NCBI GenBank assembly: GCA_019614645.1
Contig: JABWDB010000001.1
Coordinates: forward strand, 6,843,501-6,907,500
DNA length: 64,000 nucleotides
DNA from: Stratiolaelaps scimitus
Taxonomy: Eukaryota; Arthropoda; Arachnida; Mesostigmata; Laelapidae
Reading direction: 5' to 3'
Shown: piece by piece, positions 38,332 to 48,825 of the stretch
How the letters are laid out: every line of letters begins with the position of its first letter
Position numbering within the stretch: the stretch's first letter is position 1
Notes under the pieces: model-generated
The model's input: the letters and a program-made list of their open reading frames with translations, nothing else
Told to the model about the DNA's origin: nothing
The model's database searches: none
Translations under genes and position numbers: made by a program

Positions 38332-39363
38332 ATTTCTACTACTTCGACAGCTTCGCCTCTCACAGCCGTTGGAACAGTTAATCCAGACGTAGCAGCCACA
38401 GATCCTCGCGACGAGGTCATCGCTCGCGTTCGCGTTGCTGTCCTAGGTCTCGCACTGTTCTCCACGTTGGCCGGCAACATCGTCGTGTTCGTGCTGGTCC
38501 TTCAGAGTCGGCCAAAGTCAGCTCATCTCTCACGAATGTACTACTTCTTGCTGCATGTGTCAATTGCCGACATCCTTGTCGGCCTACTAAATATCTCGCC
38601 ACAACTTGTGTGGGACCTCTACTTCAGGTTTCCGTTCGGCAATCTCGCCTGTAAGGTCGTCAAATTCATGCAGGTGTTTGTACTCTATCTTTCCACGTAC
38701 GTGCTAGCGGGAATGGCCGTTGATCGATACCTCGTCATCCAGTCAGGTGTGAACAGGCCGATATTTGTCGTCAGGACAATTCTGACAACAAGCTGGCTGT
38801 TCGCGGCCTTTTTCGCCTTGCCACAACTGTTCATCTTCTCGCGCCAGCAGCTGCCCAATGGGGTACACGATTGTTGGGCGACTTTCGAGCCACCGATAAC
38901 CAGTTTCCGCTACGTTCTTTTCTTCGTGACGGCGATCCTCTTTGTTCCGGTATCGGTGATGGCGTTCTGTTACACCTATCTCTGTTGGGCCATCTCGAAA
39001 AGGTCACTAAGTGATGCGAAATTAAAGACCGTTCGAATGACAATGGTGATGGTGGTAGTATTCGTGCTTTGCTGGACGCCGTTTTGCTGCGCCCAGCTCT
39101 ATCTCGAGTCCACGGGACAGGTTCCCTCGACGTTTATCACACTTTGCCTGCTCGTACCGAATTTGAACTCGTGCGCCAATCCGTGGGTGTGCTTAACATT
39201 CAGCACGAGCCTGCGCCGAAGACTCTTAGACTCCATACCATTTTGGAGTCTCTGTGAGCGTCTCGCGGCACACCGCACGAAGCACGTAATCACCGTATCC
39301 AACCTTCAATATCGGGCGCCAATTCACTCGAAGAGGCAAATCCGTGCGTATCGGGTTGCGTGA
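38332..39363 (+). CDS. vasopressin/oxytocin (inotocin)-type G-protein-coupled receptor, main 3' exon
   Basis: The exon opens after tctgattacag and ends in TGA, giving 343 residues with all seven transmembrane segments. Numbering from the exon start: N49 in TM1 (AGN), D80 in TM2, C107 at the start of TM3, DRY at 131-133, DCWATF at 180-185 (the extracellular loop 2 signature of this receptor family, pairing with C107), CWTP at 247-250 in TM6, and LNSCANPW at 279-285 in TM7. The receptor should couple an oxytocin/vasopressin-like peptide to G proteins at the cell surface. An in-frame TGA just upstream of the acceptor shows that the start codon lies in an earlier exon. Residue 287, normally the Tyr of NPxxY, is Cys (NPWVC). 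There is no intron between TM6 and TM7, unlike vertebrate vasopressin receptors. The TTG at 38467 is not a start. Confidence 0.9.
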   Translation: MSTTSTASPLTAVGTVNPDVAATDPRDEVIARVRVAVLGLALFSTLAGNIVVFVLVLQSRPKSAHLSRMYYFLLHVSIADILVGLLNISPQLVWDLYFRFPFGNLACKVVKFMQVFVLYLSTYVLAGMAVDRYLVIQSGVNRPIFVVRTILTTSWLFAAFFALPQLFIFSRQQLPNGVHDCWATFEPPITSFRYVLFFVTAILFVPVSVMAFCYTYLCWAISKRSLSDAKLKTVRMTMVMVVVFVLCWTPFCCAQLYLESTGQVPSTFITLCLLVPNLNSCANPWVCLTFSTSLRRRLLDSIPFWSLCERLAAHRTKHVITVSNLQYRAPIHSKRQIRAYRVA

Positions 39364-39483
39364 CCCGACGCAGTATTGAACAAATAAGGCAATATTTGCA
39401 GCGGTAAATACACCCTGTATCTATGGATGTGTGTTTGTATGCTTCGACTGTGTAAGGTGGGCCAAAAATGCTGACTAACACCG

Positions 39484-39520
39484 TTGACAAAGTCGCAATG
39501 CGACCTGCCGGCTTTGTCAA
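39484..39520. repeat. short palindromic hairpin downstream of the receptor
   Basis: TTGACAAAG and CTTTGTCAA are inverted ends of a 37-base segment that also holds the self-complementary TCGCAATGCGA. It probably lies in the 3' UTR or flank. Confidence 0.6.
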
Positions 39521-39913
39521 TATCTCTCGGCTCCTGCGTCGTGACTATGTGATACTCGTCGTTTGTAACTGGTGCCGAAAACTGGAGATAGTATATTTTC
39601 GACGGATATTTAAGGTCGTGTAGGATAAGATGTTTGATCTTCTTAACTCTCGGAAACCCTGTACATTTCATCATTGGACGGCTGTTGCACATGTGAATAC
39701 TTGAGCGATAGTGCTAAAAATTGCTATTTCTCATCGGCATCAGTCCGCATGTCGGGGATATCAACACTTACACATATGTAGACAACATTGTTATCAGACT
39801 GTTGGCCCCAACTGGCTCAAGAGCCCGTCAAACGGCTGATTATTACTGCGTTTCAAAAATTATTATAAAAAAAATATTATATATATTTATAATAATTATT
39901 AAAAAATAATAAT

Positions 39914-39945
<32 letters not shown>

Positions 39946-42036
39946 CAACAATGAAAAAGTGCGCCTTGTATAAACGGATAAAGCCAAAGTCAATTTCGGT
40001 TTCTTTTCTGAGCTGTCTCAGAGCTTGTTTCTAGTACTGAGTTTACAAAGACCGAAGATGTTGATTACATTGTACTATTCTCCCATATTTGTAAGAGGAA
40101 GTCATATCATATTTTAGAGAACAGAGACAATTTAATATTTATTCAAACATACAGAGAGAGAGAGAGAGAATAGTTCTCTACTGTCGCTGCGATGAAACCT
40201 CTGTTTCCCTCCACCCTCGACAATAGCAAAGGGCCGAGCACCGATCCGGCCTACCAGACTGCTCTATCGGTCTCACCCCTGGAAAAGGCATAGCCCACAC
40301 AATGGAACTATTCAATGTCGGTGGTTAAACGCTGTTTTCAAATGTAGAGAAGATAAAATGATTGTGTAGGTGAAGGGCGAGACTAGCAATCAGAATATCT
40401 CTATGGGTACATGGTAGAGAACCCATCCGAAATTTGCAGAAAAGCTCAGACATTTTAAACGCTGTAGCCGCCGTCCTATTTGCTCGAACGACGATAATAC
40501 ATAGGTGTGTTCGTGTTTTCATTTTGACTCTGACGTCTACAAATTAACACCTCCCTCCATGTTGAAATATAGTCCTCGTAGTTAAATGAGGCCACCGGGA
40601 GGTAACTGGATGTCTCGAAATCGGCGAATATCTATAGAGTATTGAGGAAGACATCCACTATTTTGGGCAATGATTTTCGGTTTGAAATGTAGTCATCTGT
40701 TTACGGATGTCGTCCGCAGTGACATCTCACGTTTCCGATATATAATCTAACCTGCTCGCCCGTATTTTAGCGCAAACGTTTGCACGCAAATAAAATACTG
40801 TAAATACTACACATTTGCATATGCGATACTATCGAAATCAAACACAATATCTGAGGTCAAATGTACGTGAACACACAAGCAATGTATGAGGGAAAATATC
40901 AAATATATGTTTGAACTATGAAATGTGAAGAAACAAATTTTACTCAAACGAAACAGCGAAATCGTTTCCCAATTATGTATCAATTAAACTGTTCTGAATG
41001 GATGGTGGATAGTTTTTTAATACAACATTGATGTAAATAAAATGAACGTTGTCTGCGAAATTCTGCTTCGTGTTTTGATCCACGCACATATTTTCTTTGT
41101 ATACTGGGTTTTCTACTGACGGGTGCGGTTTCTCAAATGTAGGTGATCTTGTGACATCAATAGTAGCATACATTCAGGCGGCCGTAGGCGGCCGGACCCG
41201 ATTCGATAATCGACGACCTTTTAGCAGGAACTAGTAGTTCTATCCGTAAGTGGTAGTGACATGCTGGAACGGGTCGTCGGCCCCACAGGTCTCAGACTCC
41301 GGAGGACCTGATCTTTCGAACACGAAACGAACGGGCCCTTTGACCGCGTATGCGCCCTAGGGTAAAGGTAAGATAAAGGCTTTATTAGTTTATTAACCCC
41401 GTGAAGGAATGCGCTAAGCGATACCGGGGAGGCGGGTGCTGTTCAACATCGTCAACAGCTCGAGAAGTGTAACGACAGTTTATGGAGAAATTAACTGTCC
41501 CTCCGACGATGGTGTTCAATCGATTCGTTAATCTACTGATTATCAGTAATGATCTACGCAGATGTTCGATTTGGTCGAGGTATTTTGGCGTCATTATTAT
41601 AGTAGAGCAGTGTACCAGTATCGATTTCCCGGGGAGCCGTCGACTGCTGACAGCAACGATGTCCGCTGTCACTACTGGGGGTACGATCAGGATAATAACA
41701 ACATGGGATAGCATAGTTCAGCCACGTCGTCGTGAGAATCTCACGCGCTGGCATGAAGTTGCACCTCGGACTACCGAGCGCTCATGAGTAAGGTACACAA
41801 GAGTCATAGTTCTGGATCTTTCAGAACCATCCCAGGCTTGCCTACCATCAGGCATCGGATGCACGCTGGCCAATGTCGCGATCGCCCATCACGATGCAGT
41901 GATGCAGTCCAATCCTTGGGTTTTCAACGCCCAATTCCAAATTAACCCACGCACGTCCGGGTTGTGTTCTATTAACTGCGCCGTGATGAACAACAGTGAG
42001 CTCGCAACAAGTAGCTGACGGCAACACGCTTGGAGA
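39521..42036. other. no confident gene; repeats and 5' flank of the membrane-protein gene
   Basis: An ATT/TAA-rich stretch lies at 39840-39950 and a (GA)n run at 40151-40169. Frames at 41385-41787 are open on both strands beside a retroelement tail. 41880-42036 is probably 5' UTR or promoter of the gene that follows. Confidence 0.4.
41360..41396 (-). mobile_element. non-LTR retroelement 3' tail (minus orientation)
   Basis: GGTAAAGGTAAGATAAAGG followed by CTTTATTAGTTTATTAA. Read on the minus strand, this is an AATAAA-bearing end followed by TTTACC-type repeats, the usual form of a LINE 3' end. A near-identical tail lies at 47788-47818. Minus-strand frames at 41385-41754 may be the attached, decayed 3' body. 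Confidence 0.45.
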
Positions 42037-43356
42037 ATGCCAACACTGAGGTCGACAGGCCACAGCTCATGGTCAACGTCTCCGATTCTGGCAGCCGGAG
42101 CAGCATTTCTGTTCTTGCCGAATGTTGTGGCGGTGGATATAACCCGGCGTGTGGGAACTGAACGATGGGAGGTGGACGGATTCATCGAAGGCAACGCTTC
42201 GCTCGTGCTAGGCTTTGCATGTCGAACAGGTCTTCCAGCAAAGATAAGTGATGATATGCCTGAAGATTACTGCAATGGTATCAATGGAACATGCATTCGG
42301 GGCGTGTGCCTGTGCAGGCGCGGCTACTATCAGGCGTCGAGCGACAGCTGCAAGCCAGGTGTGCCTAGTGCTAGATTTTTGCCGCATACATCACACTCTC
42401 ATCGACGACCGACAATCCTTAATCAATCAATCAATCATACTTGGCCCTTTGTCGGCCACGCTGTAACAAGCAGTTGAAAAGTTGCCAAGGCTGCTTAGTC
42501 TCGATCTGAACTGATACACTCTCCATCTATTTCTGTCTCTCGAATTTTCAGTGAAGTCGGGCATTCTTCAGATGTTACTGTCAGTGCTGTCCTGGTTGCC
42601 CATATTGTATCTTCTCATAGTGTTGGTTGCAGCCATGTACGATGCGTTTGTGCACGGCGTATTCACTATTATGGAACGCGACACGGACGGCGCTGTCCTC
42701 GAAGCTAGCTCAAAGCCGATGAGTCCAGCAGCGCCGAATGAGCCGGTAGTATTAAACCAGTGCCCATGAACAGTTTAAACATAATGTCGTATCGTGCCGA
42801 ACTATCGTACGTGTCCAGCGGTCGCCACACAAGCAATCCTGCTACTTGCACAGTAATTCACAGAGTAGAAGTTGATTTTTGGGCTATCCCTGTGTAGCCT
42901 TGCTTCAAATGCAGGAGAGACGAGCTATTGAGTCTGTGTTAGACCAGGTGTATATATTACTCAGCGTTCTCGCCCTTCTTTTTTACGTTATTTGAACGGT
43001 TGACAATGGTGGACTCGGGATGCAAGTAGCCTAATGCTAGACTTGTGTACCCATCGTGAAAGTGATATGGGGACAATACCCCTCCATATTGTACTCCCAT
43101 AGGCCCCTTGACCATATAGACTTACACCAGATAATGCTCACATCACGTATCAACGTCACAGCTGACGCTGACTCGCTGCGTGACTAATTTCTCATTATCG
43201 TTATGACTATTTGATCTGTAGTCTGTTACAGAGTGTGGCACACGTCATCGCCGGCACCGGGGTGCAGTGCGTGTGGAGAAAATTGCTGAAGGTGTCGAAT
43301 ACGATTGGGCTTACGATAGCGCTTTGGACCAAGGCGAGGATGATGTCGATATGTGA
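42037..43356 (+). CDS. single-pass membrane protein with cysteine module, tandem paralogue 1
   Basis: Exons 42037-42358 (phase 1 end, CCAG|gtgtgc), 42552-42745 (donor GCCG|gtagta) and 43222-43356 (acceptor atctgtag; stop TGA) give 216 residues. Order: a hydrophobic leader ending near FLPNVVAVD, an ectodomain with WEVDGFIEGNAS, a module DYCNGINGTCIRGVCLCRRG with two possible N-glycosylation sites, one transmembrane segment (LSWLPILYLLIVLVAAMY), the juxtamembrane motif MERDTDGAVLEA, and an acidic tail with GVEYDWAYDSAL. The orientation is probably type I (signal peptide, tail inside the cell). The last exon is read in a frame other than the longest one there; the paralogue at 44.8-47.6 kb supports this choice. 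If intron 2 is retained, translation stops at 42769. The cysteine pattern resembles an EB or half-EGF module. I do not know the family. Confidence 0.75.
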
Positions 43357-43434
43357 CAGGCCTGCGTGCGATTACTGTAAATACTGCCGACAAGCTCCGC
43401 CTGCGTCTCTCGGTTGTCCGAGCGGGAATCGATG

Positions 43435-43513
43435 ACTTTTTGTTTGGTTGTTGATTGCGGCAACTTTTTGTTTGGTTGTTGATTGCGGCAACTTTTTGTT
43501 TGGTTGTTGATTT
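43435..43513. repeat. 28-bp tandem repeat, three copies
   Basis: Three nearly identical units containing TTTTTGTTTGGTTGTTGATT lie between the stop codon and the poly(A) signal of paralogue 1, so in its 3' UTR. Confidence 0.9.
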
Positions 43514-43627
43514 TGTAGATGTCTGTAGAATCCAATACGGGAAGTGTATGTATATATGTATGTATTATAAAAATAGCTAATCTGCTGAGAATTGATTTAC
43601 TGCTGCTACACAAAAAAATTGTCGCTG

Positions 43628-43633
43628 AATAAA
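43628..43633 (+). promoter_or_regulatory. poly(A) signal AATAAA of paralogue 1
   Basis: A canonical hexamer about 270 bases after the stop codon and past the 28-bp tandem repeat. Confidence 0.6.
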
Positions 43634-44805
43634 TAGATGCACATAATTGGTATCTCGACATTTGGCCGGCCTCTCAAGTGTTCAATCTGCGATGCAGAGA
43701 AAATACTTGGTATCTATTTTCGTCTCCTTGTCAGTATCATCATATGCTCAACCGCGATATCGCACCCGCGCCTAGTCTACTGAGAGAGCGCTAAGTTTAA
43801 TTGGTAAGCAAAGTCGTAGTATTGCAATACGAGTTCGCAGTCACACTTACTGAGCTCACGATTATGTTAATTATTATCTCAATATGTTCGTATACCTGAA
43901 TGTCTCTCAGGACTAGGATCAAGATGCTTCGGCTCCTTCTTGCCTAAAATATTAAACACAAGTGCGCCATCAATCCAGTGAGAGTTCTAGGATTGTATCT
44001 CTAAGTAGACATTATCAACAAGCTGTTCTCTACTTCAACAGCGTTTGGTGCGCAACTACTGAGAATTAAGTGAAGGCACTAGATACTGTCGGTTAATGGC
44101 CACACATCATCGTTGTGGCCGATGTAGTAGAGGTCACAATGCACGACACCTGATGGGATAACACTACAACATGTATTTTGAATGCACACCCAAAAGCTGT
44201 TACGGCTGTTACGCTACAATCGTCGGGCATGCATTGTCCACGTGCGTGTACACGTACGATCAGTAGGAGCAGATTTCGCAATCACTAGGTGCTTGTGCAG
44301 TGCTCCGATTTTAAGGTTCTTATCAAGTTTGCGGGTCTAAAAAGAATGCTGTCAAGCCAAGTTAGGGTAACTTTAATTTTAAAGGATGCCCGGGCCGTCC
44401 TATGCGGCCTCGGCCAGGGGTTTCTCATTGCAGCCAGTCGACTTCGCCATCTGCTGCGGAGTCGATACGAAAATGAAGCAATTCAGTTGATAGAAAGTTT
44501 TACATAGAGTTTTACAAAGTCATACATAGACGAGAAAGGACAACTCGTTCGATGGCAGGAGAGCGGGTAGCTCGTTCGTAGATGGATGTTGAAATTTCCT
44601 CCGGCTCTCAGAGGTATTTACCGCAAGACGAAAATCTGTTGAATACCCTGTCTCCAAAATATACCCTGATACGTCCACCTCATTAAGTGAGCAGGGTTTT
44701 CAGACTGCTTTCGTTCACGGCGATTCTGCGATGTGGCAATGACTATGAAGGCAGCGCGACGGCCGGCAAGAACCTCGGCGAACCTCGTCATCCGAACTCT
44801 GTACG
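43634..44805. other. intergenic spacer between the two paralogues
   Basis: No gene seen. It contains the promoter and 5' UTR of paralogue 2, without a clear TATA box. Short frames on both strands look random. Confidence 0.5.
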
Positions 44806-47608
44806 ATGCGAACGCTAAAGCCAACCGTGCGCGGCGGTGCATACTCGAGCATTGAATTGCTTCTCGCGTTCACGATGTCACTGTTACTACCTAGCGTGAT
44901 GGGCTCAAGTGAAAGACACGTAAAACTTGAAGAACTAAGCCTCACTAAAGAACGAGCCGTCGGGACAACACGATGGGCACCAAGAGCTTTCGTTGCAGGT
45001 AATTCGACACACGTCTTGGCGTACGCGTGCGAGCTAAATTATCCCCCAAAGCTAGAGAGCTCACCCGATTCTTCAATCCCTGATTACTGTCATCTCGCTA
45101 ATGGAACGTGCGTTGTGGGGGTGTGCATCTGTAGGCGAGGATTCACACGTGTCTCGATGAAGAGCTGTCAATTCGGTAAGAATTCGATGTTATTGTGGTT
45201 TCTCGTACGAACTGAGAACGGCGGAGTGATTCAGGAGGGGTGATTTCCGTTCATAAGGTGACTTGGTATGCTGTCATAGGTCGGTTGTAGGCATTCGCGT
45301 GCGCCGTGCGAGGGAGACGTGTAGGTCCACGAGTTCGATTCCCACCGTTGCGCATTTGCATATAAAGGGGTCCGTCTTATGGAGCAATGCTGGAAGCAGT
45401 ACCGTGGACGTTAAATGTTGGCTGTGAGCCAGCCCGGAAAATCTATAGGTCGCTCTAGGTTATAACCCAGTAAGGTGCGGCGTAGTTTTTGGGTAGCTAC
45501 TAAACGTGGAACTCCCCTAACGGTTGATTTGGGGTATGTCCAGCTCCCCTCGGAGGGGTGACGACTTCTGATCCATGCTCGCTCAGTCACACGGAAATCC
45601 GCTGTCCGATTAAAAGAGACTAATTAGTCTCTCCGTGTACACGCACATGGACAATGCATGCCAGGCGATTGTAGCGTAAGGCCCGATAACGCGAACTTCT
45701 TCTCAAAATTAGCTTGGTTTTGTGGTCATCTTCATGGGCAAAGGTGGTGCCTTGCAAATGATTTGCCAGAGAACGGAAAATGAGATAATCGGTTGGAGCA
45801 AGGTGCGCCGAAAACGGCTGGGGAAAAATAACTTTCTAATCGAGGCTGCTTGGGATGGTTTTCGCGGATTTTGTAATGTGTGGGTCCGGCATTGTTGCAG
45901 CAGGATCACCTGCTCGCTATGGGGCGTTTACCCCTTCAATAGTTAGATCTACGCGTTGCAACTGGCCCATATAGACGTGCTGACCTACAGTCTGATTGTT
46001 ATCCAGCATTTCCCACTAAATCATGCCTTTCTGGTCTCAGTGAGTGAAGGTGATGCACTGCCGGCTGACGGCTGACACCGATATTTTCGGCTAATTCCCG
46101 CGTTGTTCTTCTCCAACAATGTCAAGACGCTTCCCATCAATGTTAGGCGGTTCTCTCACTAATAACATCGTCACCGTATAGAGAACAGATCTCCCTGCCT
46201 GCTTCCTCAGTCCTTTGGCCAAGGGGAAAGGCATCGAAAAGCAAGTGTCGAAAATGCAATTTTTTTTTACTTTGAAATACACCCATGTTTAGAGCCTTCC
46301 TGAAAAGAGAAATGCTCCGTATCCGTGCCGCTACTCAACTTGTAGACGAAAGGACAGAACTCTCCAGCGACTGATAGAAACACACGGTAGCCGAGAAGGG
46401 CGAACGGGAAGCAATTAGAAAACAGCCAAAACTTATGTAACAACCGAAAGTGTACATTGAAGACGTAGTTTGATCTACCATGTATGTACAGACACGCATC
46501 CCGATCACGAATCGTTCAAAAGGGTCGCACTCGCCCACATGAAGTCTCCTCACTTAGCGCTTAGTGCTTATCTGGCAAGTGTCTAAAGCCCGCGTGGGGC
46601 GCCCTTCTCAATGCATCGACCCATGTTGGCAATTCTAATTGTGCGCCGTCGTTGTCCCCTCCCCCCCCCGCAAATAATCGTTCGGGCATAATTGTTTGTT
46701 CAACTCTCTTCACGTGTCGTTGTGGCGAATACATTGCAGCATCCCTCGGAAGTGGAATACATACAATCTTGTCGACGCTCTCGTGGTCGCCGATGGCCTA
46801 CCCTTTAATGGTTTTTATCGCGATGATTTATGAAGGTTTTGTAATGTCGCTGTTCAAGATCATGCAGCGTGATACCGACGGAGCTGTCTTAGAGGCCAAG
46901 ACGTCATTACTCAAGCCCAGCCAATCGACTACTAACGAACAGGTAAGTTGGACATAGAAACTAGCAACAGTAGACAGTAGAAATAGTAAAAAGAATTACG
47001 CGTAAAAATGTCAAACGCGACGAAACGCTAGATAACATCACAATATGATGGTCCAATATTAATAAAAGCACTGTATCTTGCTCGATAGAATGGTGGCTCC
47101 TCGCAGAGAAATGTCTACAACTCAATCAATCACTGCCATTTATTGTCTGCGCCTGTGTTAAAGCTGGAGCAGGCAACGACAGGCAGTGATACTCATTTCT
47201 CTAGCACACAATGGCCAGACGCTGGGCATTTTCACTATGCTACGAGCATCGGCACGCTTAGTATGTGGCTTAACGCACATTGACACGCAGCTAAAACATC
47301 GATCCCGGAAATCAAGGCGATAAATTCAAGGCGAGCGAATGTCAAAATGATGTATAATATCAATTGCATCCAGTTGCCACGTTGAGAGAATACAGGTCTG
47401 ACTTTCCTCTATTCGTGCTTTTCATCTGTCCTGTTCCTTCCTGCACCTCCCACCCCTGGCCGGTTCTCAGGTACGTGCACCTAGCATGTGCCGCTCTAGG
47501 TCTCAGCGAGGCATTGTCGTGGAGAAGTGCGCCGAAGGTGTGGAATACGATTGGGCTTACGATAGCGCTTTAGAACAAGAAGAGTATGAAACAGACGATC
47601 AGAATTAG
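44806..47608 (+). CDS. single-pass membrane protein with cysteine module, tandem paralogue 2
   Basis: Exons 44806-45175 (TTCG|gtaaga), 46740-46942 (acceptor cattgcag, donor ACAG|gtaagt) and 47507-47608 (acceptor gtctcag; stop TAG) give 224 residues. It has the same architecture, intron positions and phases as the gene at 42.0 kb: a leader (LLLAFTMSLLLPSVMGSS), an ectodomain with an FVAGNST site, the module DYCHLANGTCVVGVCICRRG, a transmembrane segment after LSW, then MQRDTDGAVLEA and the tail GVEYDWAYDSALEQEEYETD. The ectodomains have drifted while the juxtamembrane motif and tail core are unchanged. The Tyr residues in an acidic tail could be phosphorylation or sorting signals (inference). 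Intron 1 is 1564 bp, against 193 bp in paralogue 1, and holds two transposable-element relics. Function unknown. Confidence 0.78.
45285..45450 (+). mobile_element. SINE-like repeat, copy C, most complete (intron 1 of paralogue 2)
   Basis: The copy with the clearest RNA polymerase III B box (GAGTTCGATTCCC at about 45329). It is followed by the shared core CACCGTTGCGCATTTGCATA, GGGGTCCGTCTTATGGAGCA and TACCGTGGACGTTAAATGTT. The tRNA-like 5' part starts near 45285. Confidence 0.75.
45660..46560 (-). pseudogene. mariner transposase relic (intron 1 of paralogue 2)
   Basis: On the minus strand, mariner hallmarks appear in order but in different frames: CSLYGDDVISERTA (about 46140-46190), TRELAENIGVS then VHHLHSL (about 46040-46095), YMGQLQRVDLTIEG (about 45940-45985) and LAPTDYLIFRSL (about 45770-45805). 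The last is the block after the second catalytic Asp; the usual Ser of APSD is Thr. Several stops and frame shifts lie between them, so the copy is dead. The catalytic NARPH region is not recognisable. No clear terminal repeats were identified. Confidence 0.8.
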
Positions 47609-47754
47609 CCGGCGTTTAGGTCACGCTGGCCCCGAGAATAATTTGTATCCGGATAGGGACAACGATTCGTTAGTAATTCTATTGATGTTGGTGATGACGA
47701 TCATGATGACGATGTGGTGTGCCTCCTGTCTGTGTGGGTGGACACCGCTTGATG

Positions 47755-47760
47755 AATAAA
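47755..47760 (+). promoter_or_regulatory. poly(A) signal AATAAA of paralogue 2
   Basis: A canonical hexamer about 150 bases after the stop codon. Confidence 0.6.
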
Positions 47761-47787
47761 CATTTGATGACATTTGTGATAAGTAAA

Positions 47788-48417
47788 GGGTAAAGGTAAA
47801 GCTTTATTGGTTTATTAAAGGAGCTGAAATTTCACAATGTTTAAACTCTCTTAGTCTCTCTATTATGTCACGCAGCGGAGCTCGAACTAAAGTAGCTAAA
47901 CGCTGTTTGGTGCGGTGCGGATGTGAGAAAAGTTGTCTTTTTTTACGAGGGGAGAAATGTGTTACGCACGAGCAGACACCACCGTTTATATCTGGGCCGA
48001 GCAGTGTCGGACTCGCCATAAATTAGCGGCGAGCTAAACTACCGGCGTTACCGACTAATACTCCAGGTTTTTAGTTGGTCTCAACATAGCAGCCTCTCTT
48101 AAGCTTCCCTCCATACCTCCCAGCTCTTCATTTGACAGTACGATGGGTAGGTAGGAGTGCTGGGGGTCACCTGTCGGGTTCCCCACCGCATCAGACAAGC
48201 CGTTCCCATCAACCTGCGACCCCGACACGGTTGTGGCATTGTCCTCGGCGTGACTTACTGTCGGGAGGGTGCTCACTGAGCCATACACGTCACGTCCTGT
48301 TTCTTTCCGTCTTTCTCCCTCGGCGGTTTTTGCGATGAAGGGGAATCTTAATAGGCGAATTCGAGCAAGGCGTCCCTTTTCTTCGACTTTAGCAGTGAGT
48401 CGCCGTTCCGCTGCCAA
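47788..48417 (-). mobile_element. non-LTR retroelement 3' end, tail plus possible decayed body
   Basis: The tail at 47788-47818 (GGGTAAAGGTAAAG then CTTTATTGGTTTATTAA) matches that at 41360-41396. Behind it, minus-strand frames at 48019-47804 and 48417-48055 are open. The second has 120 codons with good coding composition (for example SYLPIVLSNEELGGMEGSL) but no family motif. It could be element-derived or an independent exon. Confidence 0.4.
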
Positions 48418-48670
48418 CGGTGCGAGACTTTATTCAGAGCTAAGGTTCTTGCCGGCTCCAGTGCAGGACAGACGAGCAGCGTGTAGAAAGCATCGTCTCT
48501 TGTACCTTCAGTGGAGTGCATACAGCTCCCCGAATGGGGGACTATGTCGAAATGGAAGTCTCTATGCCCAGTTAAAACTTGGGTGATGAAGAAGTTATGT
48601 GTAAATTTGTCTACGTGAATCTGTACTATCTGTAATTGCTATTTGTGAAGTGTTATTCAAACTAATTATA

Positions 48671-48825
48671 CCGGGCTGACTGATACTGCTTTCGACATTG
48701 CTTCATAACACGGATCCCTTTGAATGAAACTGTGCAACGTTGGGGATCAAACCCGCACGCACACGTGTCTCCTCCGATTGCAAGACACCCACGAATGCAC
48801 CACCAGGCCACCGGGATCGGCCACG
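48671..48825 (-). mobile_element. SINE-like repeat, copy E (minus strand)
   Basis: On the minus strand: a tRNA-like head with GGTGGTGCATTCGTGGGTGT and CTTGCAATCGGAGGAGAC, a B-box-like GGGTTTGATCCCC, then the core AACGTTGCACAGTTTCATTC and GGGATCCGTGTTATGAAGCA. It aligns along its length with copy D. Confidence 0.75.

Noticed and set aside
39405..39664. TACAGGGT ends suggesting another copy of the 14.3-kb element
   Set aside because: Both ends lie in the same orientation rather than inverted, and the inner sequence does not match.
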